64,000 nucleotides of DNA, from the NCBI GenBank assembly GCA_003439945.1, contig QVRM01002206.1:124001-188000 (forward strand). The letters run 5' to 3'. A model generated the notes under the pieces. That model was not told the DNA's origin, searched no databases, and saw only the letters and a list, made by a program, of their open reading frames with translations. Source of the stretch: Dermanyssus gallinae. Lineage: Eukaryota > Arthropoda > Arachnida > Mesostigmata > Dermanyssidae. A program made the position numbers and the translations under genes. Shown here one piece after another: positions 25,290-53,542 of the stretch (positions within the stretch are counted from its first letter, which is position 1; each line of letters begins with the position of its first letter).

Positions 25290-28200
25290 CAAGCTTTTAC
25301 CCTGTTTAAGGATTTCAAACCACAGCGTTAACTAAATAATAAAAGCGTATGTTACGTTTATCGAGAGTAGTTTTATTTCGAAACAGTTGAAATCCGTTTT
25401 AAAATCAACGTCACGAAGAGTTCCTAGAAAGGAAACAGGGCCGCCGCTTTGTCCGTATCCCATAAACGTGTCTGCCAAATGAAAGGTTTTGATCAAACCC
25501 TAGGTAAGTGGAGTTGTCCGCTGACCATGAGCGCTCTTTCGTTAGTTCTTAAACAATGATGTCTAGCAGCATATGATTCTCCTCCTTTAATGAAACGCAT
25601 GACCTCTTTCTTTGAAGGGCGGCAAAAACTTGGTCGCGCTGATCACAGTAGACACCCGTGACTATCATATGGCCGCTAGGAAGTAGTGGACGACGCTATG
25701 TCCCACCAAACACAAGGCAAAATCTTGCGCAAATAGGTTAGTCTCTTTAGCGTCTACTGGGGAGGTTGGCCTAGGGCGCACCAAGATTTCAACACCACGT
25801 TTCACAATGTCGTCGAAAAGACCCATTTGCGCCACAGATAACAATGTATTTGAAGGGCGGGCACATATTATATCTGGGAATCCAAGAAAATCACTTTGCT
25901 AAACGCTCTACTCTGTTGCGCTCGCTTGAGTCACTCAAGAGGTATCCATTCATCCAACTTTGGCACGAAACCAAAAGCGAAGACGAGGAACAATTATTGT
26001 GTGATACCACCTAAGACCATGGCTACTTCGGGGGTTTCCGGGGAGTTTCCGCAACAATAAGGCCTTTTTCGAACTTCATGCAAAATTGCCGCCCGTTAAC
26101 TGTACTTGTTTCTGCTGTTGATTTTAATAGAATTCATATGGCAAAAAGAACTAATGACATCACTTTAGCTGATACTCTAAAAGGTCCTACAGTATCTTCG
26201 CGCTCACATAGATAATCTGCTTGGTCAAACATAGCAGGGGCTTCTGATGATGGATGGGGAGAGAGAGAGGAGAAGATAGATAGAATAGATACAGACATAA
26301 AGGATAGAAGAGAGAGATATAGCTGTAAAGAAGCATGAGCGTAGGAGAAAAAGAGAGAGACAGATAGAGAGAGTGAGAAAGATGGAGTATATAGCAGATA
26401 AATAGAGAGATAATGAATAGATGAATAATATAGATAGATATATGAGAAGTATAGATTATAGAGATATAATATATATAGTATATAGATATATATAGGATAG
26501 ATAGTATATAGATATATATATATATATATATATATATATTGACTTATTTTTTTAAAAACGCATTTAAAAATTCCATTACATTTTGTCCCACCTTATGATC
26601 GCTGATATTAGCTGCCGTAACAACTGCAACATTTCCTCCTATCCTTATCACGTTGTTGTTGTTGCTGTTGTTGTTAGCACAATGTTAGCAAAATAAAGGA
26701 ATAAAGACGGGTCATTGTTGTACGCAGCACCTTCAAAGATATTCGCTACCACTTTTACCAGATTACAAAGTGTATTGCGTAGACACCTCGACCTTGTTTG
26801 TACTGCTGTCTCTGCTGCAAGTGGTCATCGTCTTTTCTGAGACAGATTTATCTTGTAATCTAGCACAGTTTCCGCCAGTCAGTCAACGCATGAACTGCCG
26901 GAAAACATCTGCTCTGCGGGAAGTGGCTTCTTGTGTTTTGTAACAATGTAATGGCAACGCAAAAAGTGTCGTCAAGCCCTCCCGACGACGCTCTAGACAG
27001 AGCTCCACTTTCCTCGTCCCGCCAATGGGTCTTCGTCCGAAAAGCCATGAACCACGTTACCGATGTATAACGGTAGCTATTTAAAATAGTGATAGTGCGA
27101 GAAAACGCACATGAGAAACATGTCATTGCATGAGAAAAATATGCTTTTGTCCCCTCGTCCTCGGAAATCTATTTGACTCACGTGATTACGCGTAGATCAC
27201 GTGAGTGATTATTGACGCGTCTACATCCAACGTGCAGTAACGATCCTTAATGCCTACTAAAATTTTACTGTTAGTAAGCAGAAGTCGACTTGAAACGGAA
27301 CGTGAAATAACACCAGTCACATGTCTGGGACGTGAATCCTGAAGCGAATGTGTATAAAATGCACTCATAAGAAGCCAATGGTTGTTTTGCACAGTCATAT
27401 TGTTCAAGCACTTCGAATGCTTTTGAATTTTGTTTTCTGAGTCCTTATCAACAACAAATATGTTAATTTTTGCATTTATATTACCTAGTCGAATATTATG
27501 ACAACGAAATCAAATGTAGTTAGTTCTGAAGCCAAACTGACCAGAATCCGGAATGCACAGTATTGAGTTATATTTTGGTATTGGTACTGATCTTCCCATT
27601 TTTACGTTAAATATGTGCTGGAGTTAGATTTGCTCCTGGAGTGACCTCTTAATAAACATCACCCGTGCATTTCCGCCGTTTAGTAGCCACGTTATTCATA
27701 TAGCCGTTTTGCAATTATTGGTAGTCCGCATATATATATATATATATATATAGGGCGCGGCAGGCAATACGTCACCTCGGTAGAAGAATCGCTTGGTTAC
27801 AATAGAAGAGGCGCCTTTCTCGCTGTTAAGCGCCGAATACTGACTGGGATGTTATGGTTCTACGATCTGTTCGAAATCGCTGTTAGAGAAAAGTTAGTGT
27901 TCACGGTGGAAGCATACAGGAGTGCCGTGCTTGTGATTTATTCGACTGGCAAGCGTACAATGGGGAGTGTGAAGGAGTTGACACCCGTCGAGGTGAAGAA
28001 GTAAATTGCGTTGCGCACCTCAAATACGTACGGAAAAACAAACGACGTTTGTCGACAGACACGTTTGTTTGACAAGTTTCAGTCTGTTTCAGACAGACTG
28101 CAACTTCAACATACGTGAAGAAACTGAGGTGTCCTCCTGCAATACCGACCTCGACGAAATGCAAGAAAGCTGGCGGAACATCTTTAAATTTTAAACAGAT
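25290..28200. other. Gene-poor stretch with simple repeats
   Basis: Apart from the GA/GATA block at 26248-26541 and a TA run at about 27731-27751, I see no gene. A + strand frame near 27835-27990 reads FTVEAYRSAVLVIYSTGKR, faintly like the N-terminal helix-turn-helix of Tc1/mariner-type transposases. It is too short and diverged to call. Confidence 0.4.
26248..26541. repeat. GA/GATA-rich repeat grading into (TA)n
   Basis: Nearly 300 bp with GAGA, GATAGA and ATAG units and almost no C, ending in about 10 TA units at 26519-26539. Confidence 0.85.
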
Positions 28201-28470
28201 AAAGCATCCTTTCTAATTTCTAAATACTTTGGAGTGCAGTTCGGAGGCGTTGGCGAGAGAATGAGTTGTTCGATAGTGCAATTATATATGCCGGTGAGTT
28301 CGGATGAAAACTCTACTCCGTAATATCAAATCCACACAACATTTGCTAGCAGTAAAGGTTTGTAGTTTTACTGTCAGTCCCAAACAGAAACGATAATTTA
28401 AACGAAATCTACGACCCTCCCAAGTCTGACCAATTTAGTTTAGAAACTCTATGTATACATATGTACACGC

Positions 28471-28574
<104 letters not shown>

Positions 28575-28739
28575 TTGAGCAAAAACAAATCGATCAACAA
28601 CAGAAGATGATAACTATGACTAGCGCACGAGCCATCCAGATTACGTCGCGTTTTATATGTATCTACCTCTAGATCATTCTGTTCGACAATTAGTTGAGCG
28701 TTTCTAATAAATTGTATATATATATATATATATATATAA

Positions 28740-30290
28740 GTGGCAGATATGTTGTTGCGACTAATAGGAAATCCAAGAGCCCCGGGATTTACGCGATACT
28801 GCAACACGATATCTCGGGTCCGCTTGTATCCGCAAGCCTCGATACTAAGGACTTCCACGTGTACTACTTACGACTACTACAACAGCTTCTACTGCCGCCA
28901 CGATCGGATCCTCAATTCAGATGCTACCGTTCGTGGACAAGTTTCGCTTCCTCGAATGCCAATTATTATATATGCATGCCTATGGGGCAAAGGCTTGCCT
29001 GAAGCTGCAACTGACGAACTATAACACCATGCATGTTAAAAATGCTCGCTCTGACTGCTAGCGGGCTTTTCCTTTGTACAGCAGTATGGCTTAAAACCGT
29101 CGCTATCACGGCTTTTACCGTACCGTTGCGTCGTTATAAGCGTCGGAGTCTACTACTATGATTCTGTCAATCGCTGCGTCTGTGAGAAAGTTCGAAATGT
29201 TTCTTTTTTTCCAATTTTTTTTGAATGACAATTATCGCCCTCCCTCATTATTCACCAGCAACTGGTCGATCTAATGTTTCGTTTTAGAAGTTTTCTTAAT
29301 GATCCTTTAGGGGACTCTGCGGCACTCTGGTTGGACATGCTAGAGGTCATAAAAGCCACATAGTTACCCACGTAGTTTGCGTGTACACTTTTAGGACGGA
29401 TCGTGAAACCACTGACTTGTGCATGTGTTCACATGTAAGACATGCGCCGCAAATGTAATTATGTACCTACATATGTAGTCCAAGCAATTCTAAGCGCATG
29501 TTTTTATTGCTCGAGTTTCGGAGAACCGTGCCATTAGACACTCTTATTTGGAACGGTGCTCTACAAAGACCACTGTTTCTGAGTGCTCTTTAAAGGCTAA
29601 AACAAAGACAGAGCGCATGTTTGCTTTAGCCTTTTGCAAACGACGGAGTCGCAACCAGCAAATATGCCAGTTGATTTCAGCTGTTAGTACCTAGGCCGTC
29701 GTTGATCTCTAGAGTAAGCTCGCCTTATGTTTGTCAAAATGAATTATATTCGCTCTCGTTAATTAATACAGACCATGTCAACAATATTCCATATACAGTT
29801 AGGTGCTATTATCATCAAGGTCAGTATCGACCTCCAATCACGGTTTGTGGCGTTGGGAACATTTACGGATTTTTCCCTCTAAATGTCTGGTAAAGCACGC
29901 TATTTTCCAAATTAATACTACTCCCCAGTAGGGGAACTGGAAAACTAACTTGGTGCATTTATGCACAGTTTGTCTGTGTTGAGTAATCGCCCCAATTTTC
30001 GAATTCCACCGTGGTTTTGGTTTTGCTTATATTTAGTAAACTCAGAGCGACAATATTCTGCAAGGCTGCAAGGGACAGCTGTGAGTGAATGCTCTAAATG
30101 TACAGCAAATCATTAGCGTACATAAGAGTGGTGGCTTGTGGATACTGTTCATGAATTTTGCGGAACAGGTCGCTCGTCAGCCTCAAGAACAGAAGCAGAC
30201 TTAGCTTGTCGCTCTCCGCGACCCCAGTGGTCTGGCAATTTAAACGAGTTCGGCAAGTCAATATTCTAGGATTGTGCAGGAGATTTTGAG
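28740..30290. other. No gene recognised
   Basis: Short open frames around 28740-29024 and 29702-29893 have no splice partners or known motifs. The rest is unique, moderately AT-rich DNA. Confidence 0.5.
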
Positions 30291-30299
30291 TAGCGCCTC

Positions 30300-31950
30300 A
30301 CTTCAATTTTTGTGTTGTTTTGTATAGAGACGATGAGCCATCTTTCGGTACAGGTAGACCATCTTTCGGTAACTTTTTGCTATAATATACTCTAGGTGTG
30401 CTATGCCATGCCTTTTTTCCATGAGGTCTAACTGAAAAGTGCGGTTGCACACGCGGACACCGAGGCAGGGAAGCCTCTTGCAAGCGCGGGCCGGTAGTGT
30501 GGAACTCCAAAACCCACTAAAAGCCGGTCGCGTCCCCGTCTCCCGGTCTGCCTGGGAACTACCTGCGCATAGCATCAATTAGTCAGGGGAGAGGTGTGTC
30601 TACAACTCCTGGCGTGTTTGTTCCCCGGCAGCCATTGAAAGACGCGAGCGAGTTAGTAGGGAGTCCTTTTCTGTAGTATATTCTTGAAAGCTTGTTGTTG
30701 CTTCACGCAGGTTAAGAGTTGTCATGCTCCATAAAGGCTCCAGTAGTTCTGTGCTTTGTTGTTGATGTTGGGCACTTCAGCAAGGTGTGTTCCGGGGTGT
30801 CCTCGAATGCAATGAACGGACATAATACTGGGGGCCTTCCCGATCCTAAACAGCTGGACTGGAAGTGGCCGTAACCTGTGGACACCTGGTTGGTGTAGAA
30901 TGTGAGTTCTCCCACCGGCCGGTTGAGCCATCCTCTGATGTTTGGGATCAGGTTGCAGAGGCTGCCGCCTGGGGCACCCTGTTGCAGGCCGCCCCACTCC
31001 TCCTGCCGGAAGTCGATTGGGCGCTGAGGTTCCACGTTTTTTTGAGATCGCGGTTATCCTACGGAATCGTTCTGGCAAGAACGAGAGCCGCCGTTGCGCT
31101 AGCCGTGCTTTACGCTGCGGTTACTCTGAGGGCTTCGACCCTCTGGGCCCGATGCAGGCGGGCCCTGTTCGCGGCGAATTCTAGAGTGCAGGTGGGCCAG
31201 GCCGGAGTACAGGACAATTGACTCAGCCGCGGACATAATGAGGCGACTGCCGCGATCCATACATGTTGGGCATGAGCCGTGCGAAGTCAATAGCTACCTT
31301 CGTTACTCTCTTCGTCAACCGCCGTACGTGTTCAGTACCACGGGCGGGGCATTTTCTCCGACATACTAGGAATATTGCCTCGCTCTTGGCAGGGGCGAGA
31401 ACAAGTCCCGCCTCTTGCATCTAGCGGGCGACGTCAGCGAGTGCCTCGTTTGCACGGCTCTGCAGCAGGTCCGGAATCCCAGCCTGGACGGCTTACTCAG
31501 CCGCAATACGTCGTCGTAGGTTATAATGCATAGCAGGGGACCAAGTATGGAGCCTTGTGGCCCGGCAGTCATTTTAAAAAACAGCTCCATGGGACTGGAT
31601 AATGTATGTAGTTGGATATAAACTTTCATATGTAAAAGGAAATCTTTTTCCCTTTGAAAAGACTCTAGGATGACTCCACGATGGACTCGAATGCTTTTGC
31701 CAGGGAGCCGAGTAGACAGATCGGGCGGCAAAGGCCTTCTATACGACCGGAAGTGAGCCCGTCCGGAACATCTCAGTCGCCGGGGCCGCTACCGCTTCTG
31801 GGTATTCCGTCATTAGTAGTTTAACCGCGGAAACCGAGACACCATCAAGGCCCGGTGCGTTTGCCTTGAGGTGTGCCGCCGCATCGCACACTTCTTGCAG
31901 AGTGAGGGTCACCCATGTCTAAACAGAGCACTCTTTTCAAGAATAAGAGA
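30300..31950 (-). mobile_element. R1/Jockey-like LINE, decayed ORF2
   Basis: Read on the - strand, several frames give non-LTR blocks in order. TAGPQGSILGPLL (about 31530-31570) is RT block 4/5, followed by TYDDVLRL; the YADD box itself is not seen. Next come LVLAPAKSEAIFL (about 31380-31420) and, near the end, GYGHFQSSCL with CPFIAFEDTPEHTLLKCP. The last is the C-x-C/H-x-C zinc-like region at the C-terminus of R1/LOA/Jockey-type ORF2. Frame changes make it inactive. The 3' part (30410-30910) is repeated at 59195-59700. Confidence 0.75.
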
Positions 31951-32521
31951 ATTGTTTTGGCCCGTGTGTCGAATGTATTTAACACATTTGTCGCGTAACT
32001 AGGATTAAATGTCATGCATTTTTGTCAAGAATGATCCAATATTTATCCCCCCTCCACCTTCCAACTGATGTAAGCTGGTAATGTCCGCGTATTAGACACA
32101 AAAGCTACTAAAACTAGGTTAACTATTGTCACCGAGCCAATAATACATTCCCGTGTAGTAGAACAGTTCGCCACAGCTAAATTGGGAAATTTTGTGTTAC
32201 GCAGCCTGCTAAATACTAGAGATTGATATCACATCTCAATAAAAGCGACGCAACTTATAATTCTAGATATAAATTATAATTACTTGACACTTCATAGTAG
32301 AAAAAAATTAATTCTAAACTGGAGATTTCCTAAACGAACTATCTACCTTTAAGCTTTGACTACACGGCTCAATCCCATATTTGTGTGTGATAAGGTTCCC
32401 ACGCAGTGGAAAACAGCAGCTTTTACACTAAGAATGATAGTAGCTATGCTCCATAAATGTACAGTATATCTGTCGGCTGGATCGGCCTGTTGCGTTCCTG
32501 ACCATATCTCGGATTTAATAA

Positions 32522-32725
32522 ACACATCCATCCGAAAGCCTTAGCGCCTTCAACAGACGACGACCAAGTGATTCTATCTCCACATTAGGCAGCAGGCATG
32601 GTCTTACACAAACGCTTCTAGATGCCCAAAAAGAAGTACATATGGCTATAGAACAAACTCGAAGCTCTAAACCGCGGACGTGCAGTGTGTGCTCAACAGA
32701 ATCGTTTGTAAAATTAGACATTTAG
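32522..32725 (+). CDS. Candidate exon A of an unassigned + strand gene
   Basis: An open stretch with hydrophilic, protein-like composition reads RRRPSDSISTLGSRHG, then EVHMAIEQTRSSKPRTC, ending at TAG. Possible acceptors (ccttag at about 32532, caacag at about 32556) lie at its start. I could not find a donor whose phase joins it cleanly to the next candidate exon. No domain recognised. Confidence 0.25.
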   Translation, partial: THPSESLSAFNRRRPSDSISTLGSRHGLTQTLLDAQKEVHMAIEQTRSSKPRTCSVCSTESFVKLDI

Positions 32726-32809
32726 ATATGTAACAGAAAACGTTTATTCATTGTTTATGAACAGGCTATGTATATACTAGAAAAAAGACACTTCATGACA
32801 ACATTTCAG

Positions 32810-33053
32810 CAATCTTTTATCCAAGGCTATGCCCTCTGAAGATATTGTAAAAACGCAACGCACAATGAGCAAGCCAGGCGGGCAGTTTGTGCAGCGTCAA
32901 TACAGGCGTCCATCTTTCCCCTTAGTAGCGTTAGAGACCGTATCAGAGCTAGCCGGAAGAATAAAAAGCTCTGCAGCTTTAAATTTGTATGATATTAAAC
33001 AAATGTTAGTATACAGCAAACGCATTTATAGAAGATGCCTCGTCAAATTCTAA
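32810..33053 (+). CDS. Candidate exon B of an unassigned + strand gene
   Basis: A good acceptor (acatttcag) opens a frame of about 80 codons: AMPSEDIVKTQRTMSKPGG, QFVQRQYRRPSFPLVALE, ELAGRIKSSAALNLYDIKQM. A donor GTATAC after codon ATG-TTA (exon end 33008, phase 0) would match the phase-0 acceptor of the next candidate exon. Otherwise the frame runs to TAA at 33053. No family recognised. Confidence 0.35.
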
Positions 33054-33866
33054 AAATAATGACAATTTTACTATTATTATTATTAAATTGTCTTTTTATC
33101 GTCATATCTATCATAGGTTTTTTTGTAATAATGCTGTAGCCACAATAACAGCAATACTGACAATCGGTAGTAGTTCTGTTATTATTATTTTTATATTATT
33201 CAAGTTTAAGTTCCTTACAATTGCTTATCAACCACAAGACTGTCTATACATTTTTTTAGCTGGCGATCAACGTCATGATTATTACCGCCGTCAACCTGCT
33301 ATGTCTGCTTTGTGATAGGCATAAGTGTGCATAGAATACAACTTAGCACACCGTGCCTTTTCGCTCGTTTTTAGACAAGGCCTCTGATCGGTATTATGAT
33401 ACAACAAATTATTAATAAAGGTACACAATGATAATGGGAGCGTTTCGTTTCTGTCAATTAACAATTAACCATAATGCCTCTATTGACCGGTCCTCTTAAG
33501 AAGGGGAGTTACAGGTATTTTGCCGTTTTGTGTTTCCACAGGATACGATGATCTGCAAGTGAAATCATATCGTTAGTAATATGTTATGTAAATATGTGTA
33601 AACATCTGAGGTAAACATAAACAAAAACAGACGAACTTTCAAATAAAAGTCAATTATAGAACCTGATCACGACATGAGAGACAAAATGGCGCCAAAACGT
33701 TATGCTGGGATCGCAGCACTGCGGCGCTTATGGTCCCCTATTGAACTTTGCTATGCAATTTCAATCTGTAAAGGAGCATATGGCATGAATTCCAATTTGA
33801 GCAAGAGGATATGGCATGGTAATTCAGCAAGCCAAGACAAATTAAAACGCGCCCTTTGCGTTTTAG

Positions 33867-34037
33867 CTTACTGCGTCAGTCAGAAGGCCGGATAGACGTC
33901 GCCTAAATGCATTTAAAGTTTCGCCGGCAGTACATGCCAATAATCTGGTAGTCCCTTCCAAGAAAAATAACGATAAAAAATTCCGAAAAATGTTTATGCG
34001 AGAATTCAAAAAGCGTCTTCTTAATAACGTGATATAA
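33867..34037 (+). CDS. Candidate terminal exon C of an unassigned + strand gene
   Basis: A pyrimidine-rich acceptor (gcgttttag) is followed by 56 codons and TAA. The peptide is very basic: RRPDRRRLNAFKVSPAV, then VPSKKNNDKKFRKMFMREF and KKRLLNNVI. Together with exon B it would make a small basic C-terminus. The next gene, on the other strand, ends about 300 bp away, so the two would be convergent. Function unknown. Confidence 0.35.
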   Translation, partial: LTASVRRPDRRRLNAFKVSPAVHANNLVVPSKKNNDKKFRKMFMREFKKRLLNNVI

Positions 34038-34328
34038 GCGGCTATGATTATTTTCATATTTGTTTTCTTCCTAGTTCCGTTTTATATCCTAGAACTTGAA
34101 CGTAGTAAGGTAAAGGCAATAGACCTCGCTTCGCTATTGTCAGCTAGCATTAATTTGAAGTATGATTAGTAAACCTAATGCTTTTCTTAGAGTTATATAT
34201 AAAATATATCCACTCTTGGTTTAGTGTAAATAATACTAAGGTTTTAAGTAAAGCGATAGGCTATTTATCTGGTCAAATAATGGCAACGAATATATTTGAT
34301 AATGGATGCATGCTCTTCCATAGAATCA

Positions 34329-34334
34329 TTTATT
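34329..34334 (-). promoter_or_regulatory. Possible poly(A) signal of NuMA-like gene
   Basis: AATAAA on the - strand lies 11 nt after the stop at 34346-34348. This supports the gene ending here rather than splicing on from the GT at 34361. Confidence 0.4.
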
Positions 34335-34345
34335 GTCCATCGAGC

Positions 34346-50691
<16,346 letters not shown>

Positions 50692-52953
50692 GCTGTTCTT
50701 CTTGCAATCTGTGGTCGGTCCAGCAGCGACTGTAAGGTGGTAAAGCAGCAGCAGCAGCAACAACAGATGCAGCAATGATGCACGAAAACGTGATGTTGTT
50801 CTGGCTAGTTATTTAATTCGTCATCATCACTGGCAAACTCAATCGATAGCTTTTGTGCGGTTCTTCCTGTTGCTTCTTCCTGTGCAGCTTTGTATTTCGT
50901 ACTCCCTGCGTCCTGCGTCACTAACAATCCTATTTCTCCTAATGTTAGTTCACCACACAAGTATTAGTAGCATTGCATTATACTGGTTGGTCTTGGCGGT
51001 TCAACGGCGAACGCAGTTGAATGGAGCTTGATTGATTGATTGATTGCTTGCTTGTGGTTGTTGTTTGCTGTTGCAACTGCTGCTGTTGTTGTTATTGTTG
51101 CTGTTGCTGTTGTCGTGGTTGTAGATTCTCGTTGGCACGAAGCTAAACGACAAAGTTGAAATGTGCTTGAACATGTCAATAGCTTCGGCAAATGTCACAA
51201 TACCATCATCATCTGCCAAACCGGGCCCAGATCATTTCTTTGTCGATAGCATTGTAGTCACGGCTGCTGCTGCTGCTGCTGCAGGAGAAGATGCTCTGAC
51301 GGCGACAATCGTAGTAAAGTAAAAGGCCGACGGCATCAACACGAGCGGCAGCGAGAAGCAGTTTGCGCTTGACTCGACGACACGACACTCTACGTGCCTA
51401 ACTGACTGACCGACTGACAAGGGGAACCTAAGCAAGAAAATGGAGAACTGTAACCGCCAGGCGGCAGCCGCCAACTTGCTGATTTGAATTGTCTTGCAGG
51501 GAGACAGATACAGATCGCGGCTCCTCGTCGTCGTCGTCGTCGTCGTCGTCGCTGTCGTCTGCTACAAAGGTTTTCTTTCCTCGAGCAGCCGCGAGCTAGC
51601 GCTTTGTCTTGCCTCCAGAGAGAAAGCGTGAACAACGCAGAGGGATAGAATTCGCATTCTTAAATAGAGATTAACTCTATACAAAGGAAAGAGAGGGAGA
51701 GCGAGAGAGAGAGAAGCAAGATATGAAGCAATGAAAGTAACACGACCCAACCACAACTATCTCTACTACTGTAAAGTATGAACCTCTGTTTGTTTGGTAT
51801 GATCAATCGCGCACGCAAGTTAACGGCTGACTATGAAAATCCGACAAGCTGGTGGGTGGTTGGTTGGTTTGATTTTGTCACTGTAGATGACCTGGTTTCT
51901 ACTATTATCGCTGTGGCAAATATTTGTAGTACGGTCGTTGACGTGCGATCGAATCGATCTATTATTATTATTATTATTAATTCACCTATAGAAAGTGGGA
52001 CCAACATATATAGGATCTTTTACGAGGAAAGCGCCAGCCTTTTCTCTTACGATAATATCTGTTCAGGCAAGACGTGCAGGCGCTGATGGTGCTGATGATT
52101 GAAGATGACCGCGATAGGGAACGATAGAAAGAGGCCGAGAGGGGGTGTTTCACCCAGAGAGAGAGAAAGAGAGAGAGTACAGTATGGTACTGGTCAGCTG
52201 AGAAAGGGCCGTGGAACATAAGGAACGAACCAACCCCCCCCCCCCCCCCACGCGTGGCAGGATCAAAACCAGCCGACAAGTCAAATCTCAGCAGCGAAAT
52301 CGATTTGTCGGTGGCTGTACTCAGTTTGCTCACGCATGACATTGTGCCATTTCGGTGTGAGTATATCGAATCGAACGAAAGCACCGCACAGGAGCGAATT
52401 CAAGAGCGGCCACGAAACACACAATTCGAACACGGTCAGTGCGGTTTCACCCCGCAATTCGAACATTCGATACGTCTCGGAGCTACATTAGGTGGCAATG
52501 TAAGTGTGGCTAAGTGACAATCGTCGCTTGCAAAACTCGACTGAGACATGAAGAAGCATGAAGAACAAGTATCATGACAGCACGTGTATTTGTGGCAGAT
52601 AAGTAATGGCAGTGCATCATGCTGTACTTTATAATGTGCCGGCGCTAATAGACTGTGAATCGAATGGCGGATGATATCCTACGAGCCTTACTTTTGTTTT
52701 TTTTTTAGAAGTATTAGTGATGAAGTTTACATGTGGTCATGCCTAGAATTAAAAACATTTTTTAAGCAGGTTGTTTTCCACTCTCTGTTCGCTACGGGCT
52801 TGATATCGTCGTCAAGAATATCTTCAACGCACACGGACACTACTAGGGTTTATTTATTTATGCCTAGGCAGTTGCTAATAGACGAGTATAGCTGCGAGTT
52901 TGTATGTGTTCTGCTACTGGTAAACTATTTTGCACGATTATTACTTCGGAGCG

Positions 52954-52984
<31 letters not shown>

Positions 52985-53542
52985 ACGTCGACGAGGTGAA
53001 CTCTGACATGCATGGGAGTCGCGGGTTCAACACATACAATTTATTTCGGTGCGATCTTTGTAATATTTTCAGACTTAGGTTAAATTAATCAATCATGTTT
53101 ATTTTACTTAGATAGAGTATATGCAAAATGATCTTAGTTAATATCATTATTTGTTGTACTGCCGTTTCACCGAGAAAGGATGATTGAGGTTAAAGTTGTG
53201 ATTTACAATTAAAAACACATTTTACACACATATTGATTGATTAACAACGTGGTTTATTATCGGAATTGCATATTGTAATGCTTGAGCTCTCACAAAAATT
53301 ATATATATATATATATATATATGCTCGACAGAGTCATACGGAATGTATAATTGGACAATTATTTCCGAAATGCTGCTAATTTGGCATTGCGGCGGTCTTA
53401 CTGTAGCAGTATCAACTTCACTACTACTACTACTACTTGTTTCGTTGTTGTTAGGTGTGGCGCGGTGTGGCGGGTATGATAGGATCTTCCCGTTACCGTC
53501 TTTTCACCATCATCGTTGTTGACGTGAACAGAATCTTCAGTC
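50692..53542. other. Region between divergent NuMA-like and DUS1L genes
   Basis: Contains CAG/CTG runs next to the NuMA-like ATG (50745-50770), GTT/GCT runs (51055-51120, 51260-51285), a GTC run (51525-51550), GA runs (51685-51712, 52158-52177), a run of about 17 C at 52233-52249 and TA runs at about 52966-52984 and 53300-53322. Probably holds both promoters and 5'UTRs; a cttacag acceptor at about 50732 (- strand) suggests a spliced NuMA-like leader. No open frame here has domain support. Confidence 0.5.
52788..52853 (-). mobile_element. SINE tail fragment
   Basis: GCTACGGGCTTGATATC and AAGAATATCTTCAACGC match the tail part of the inverted SINE at 18078-18347. Only about 65 bp is left. Confidence 0.5.
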
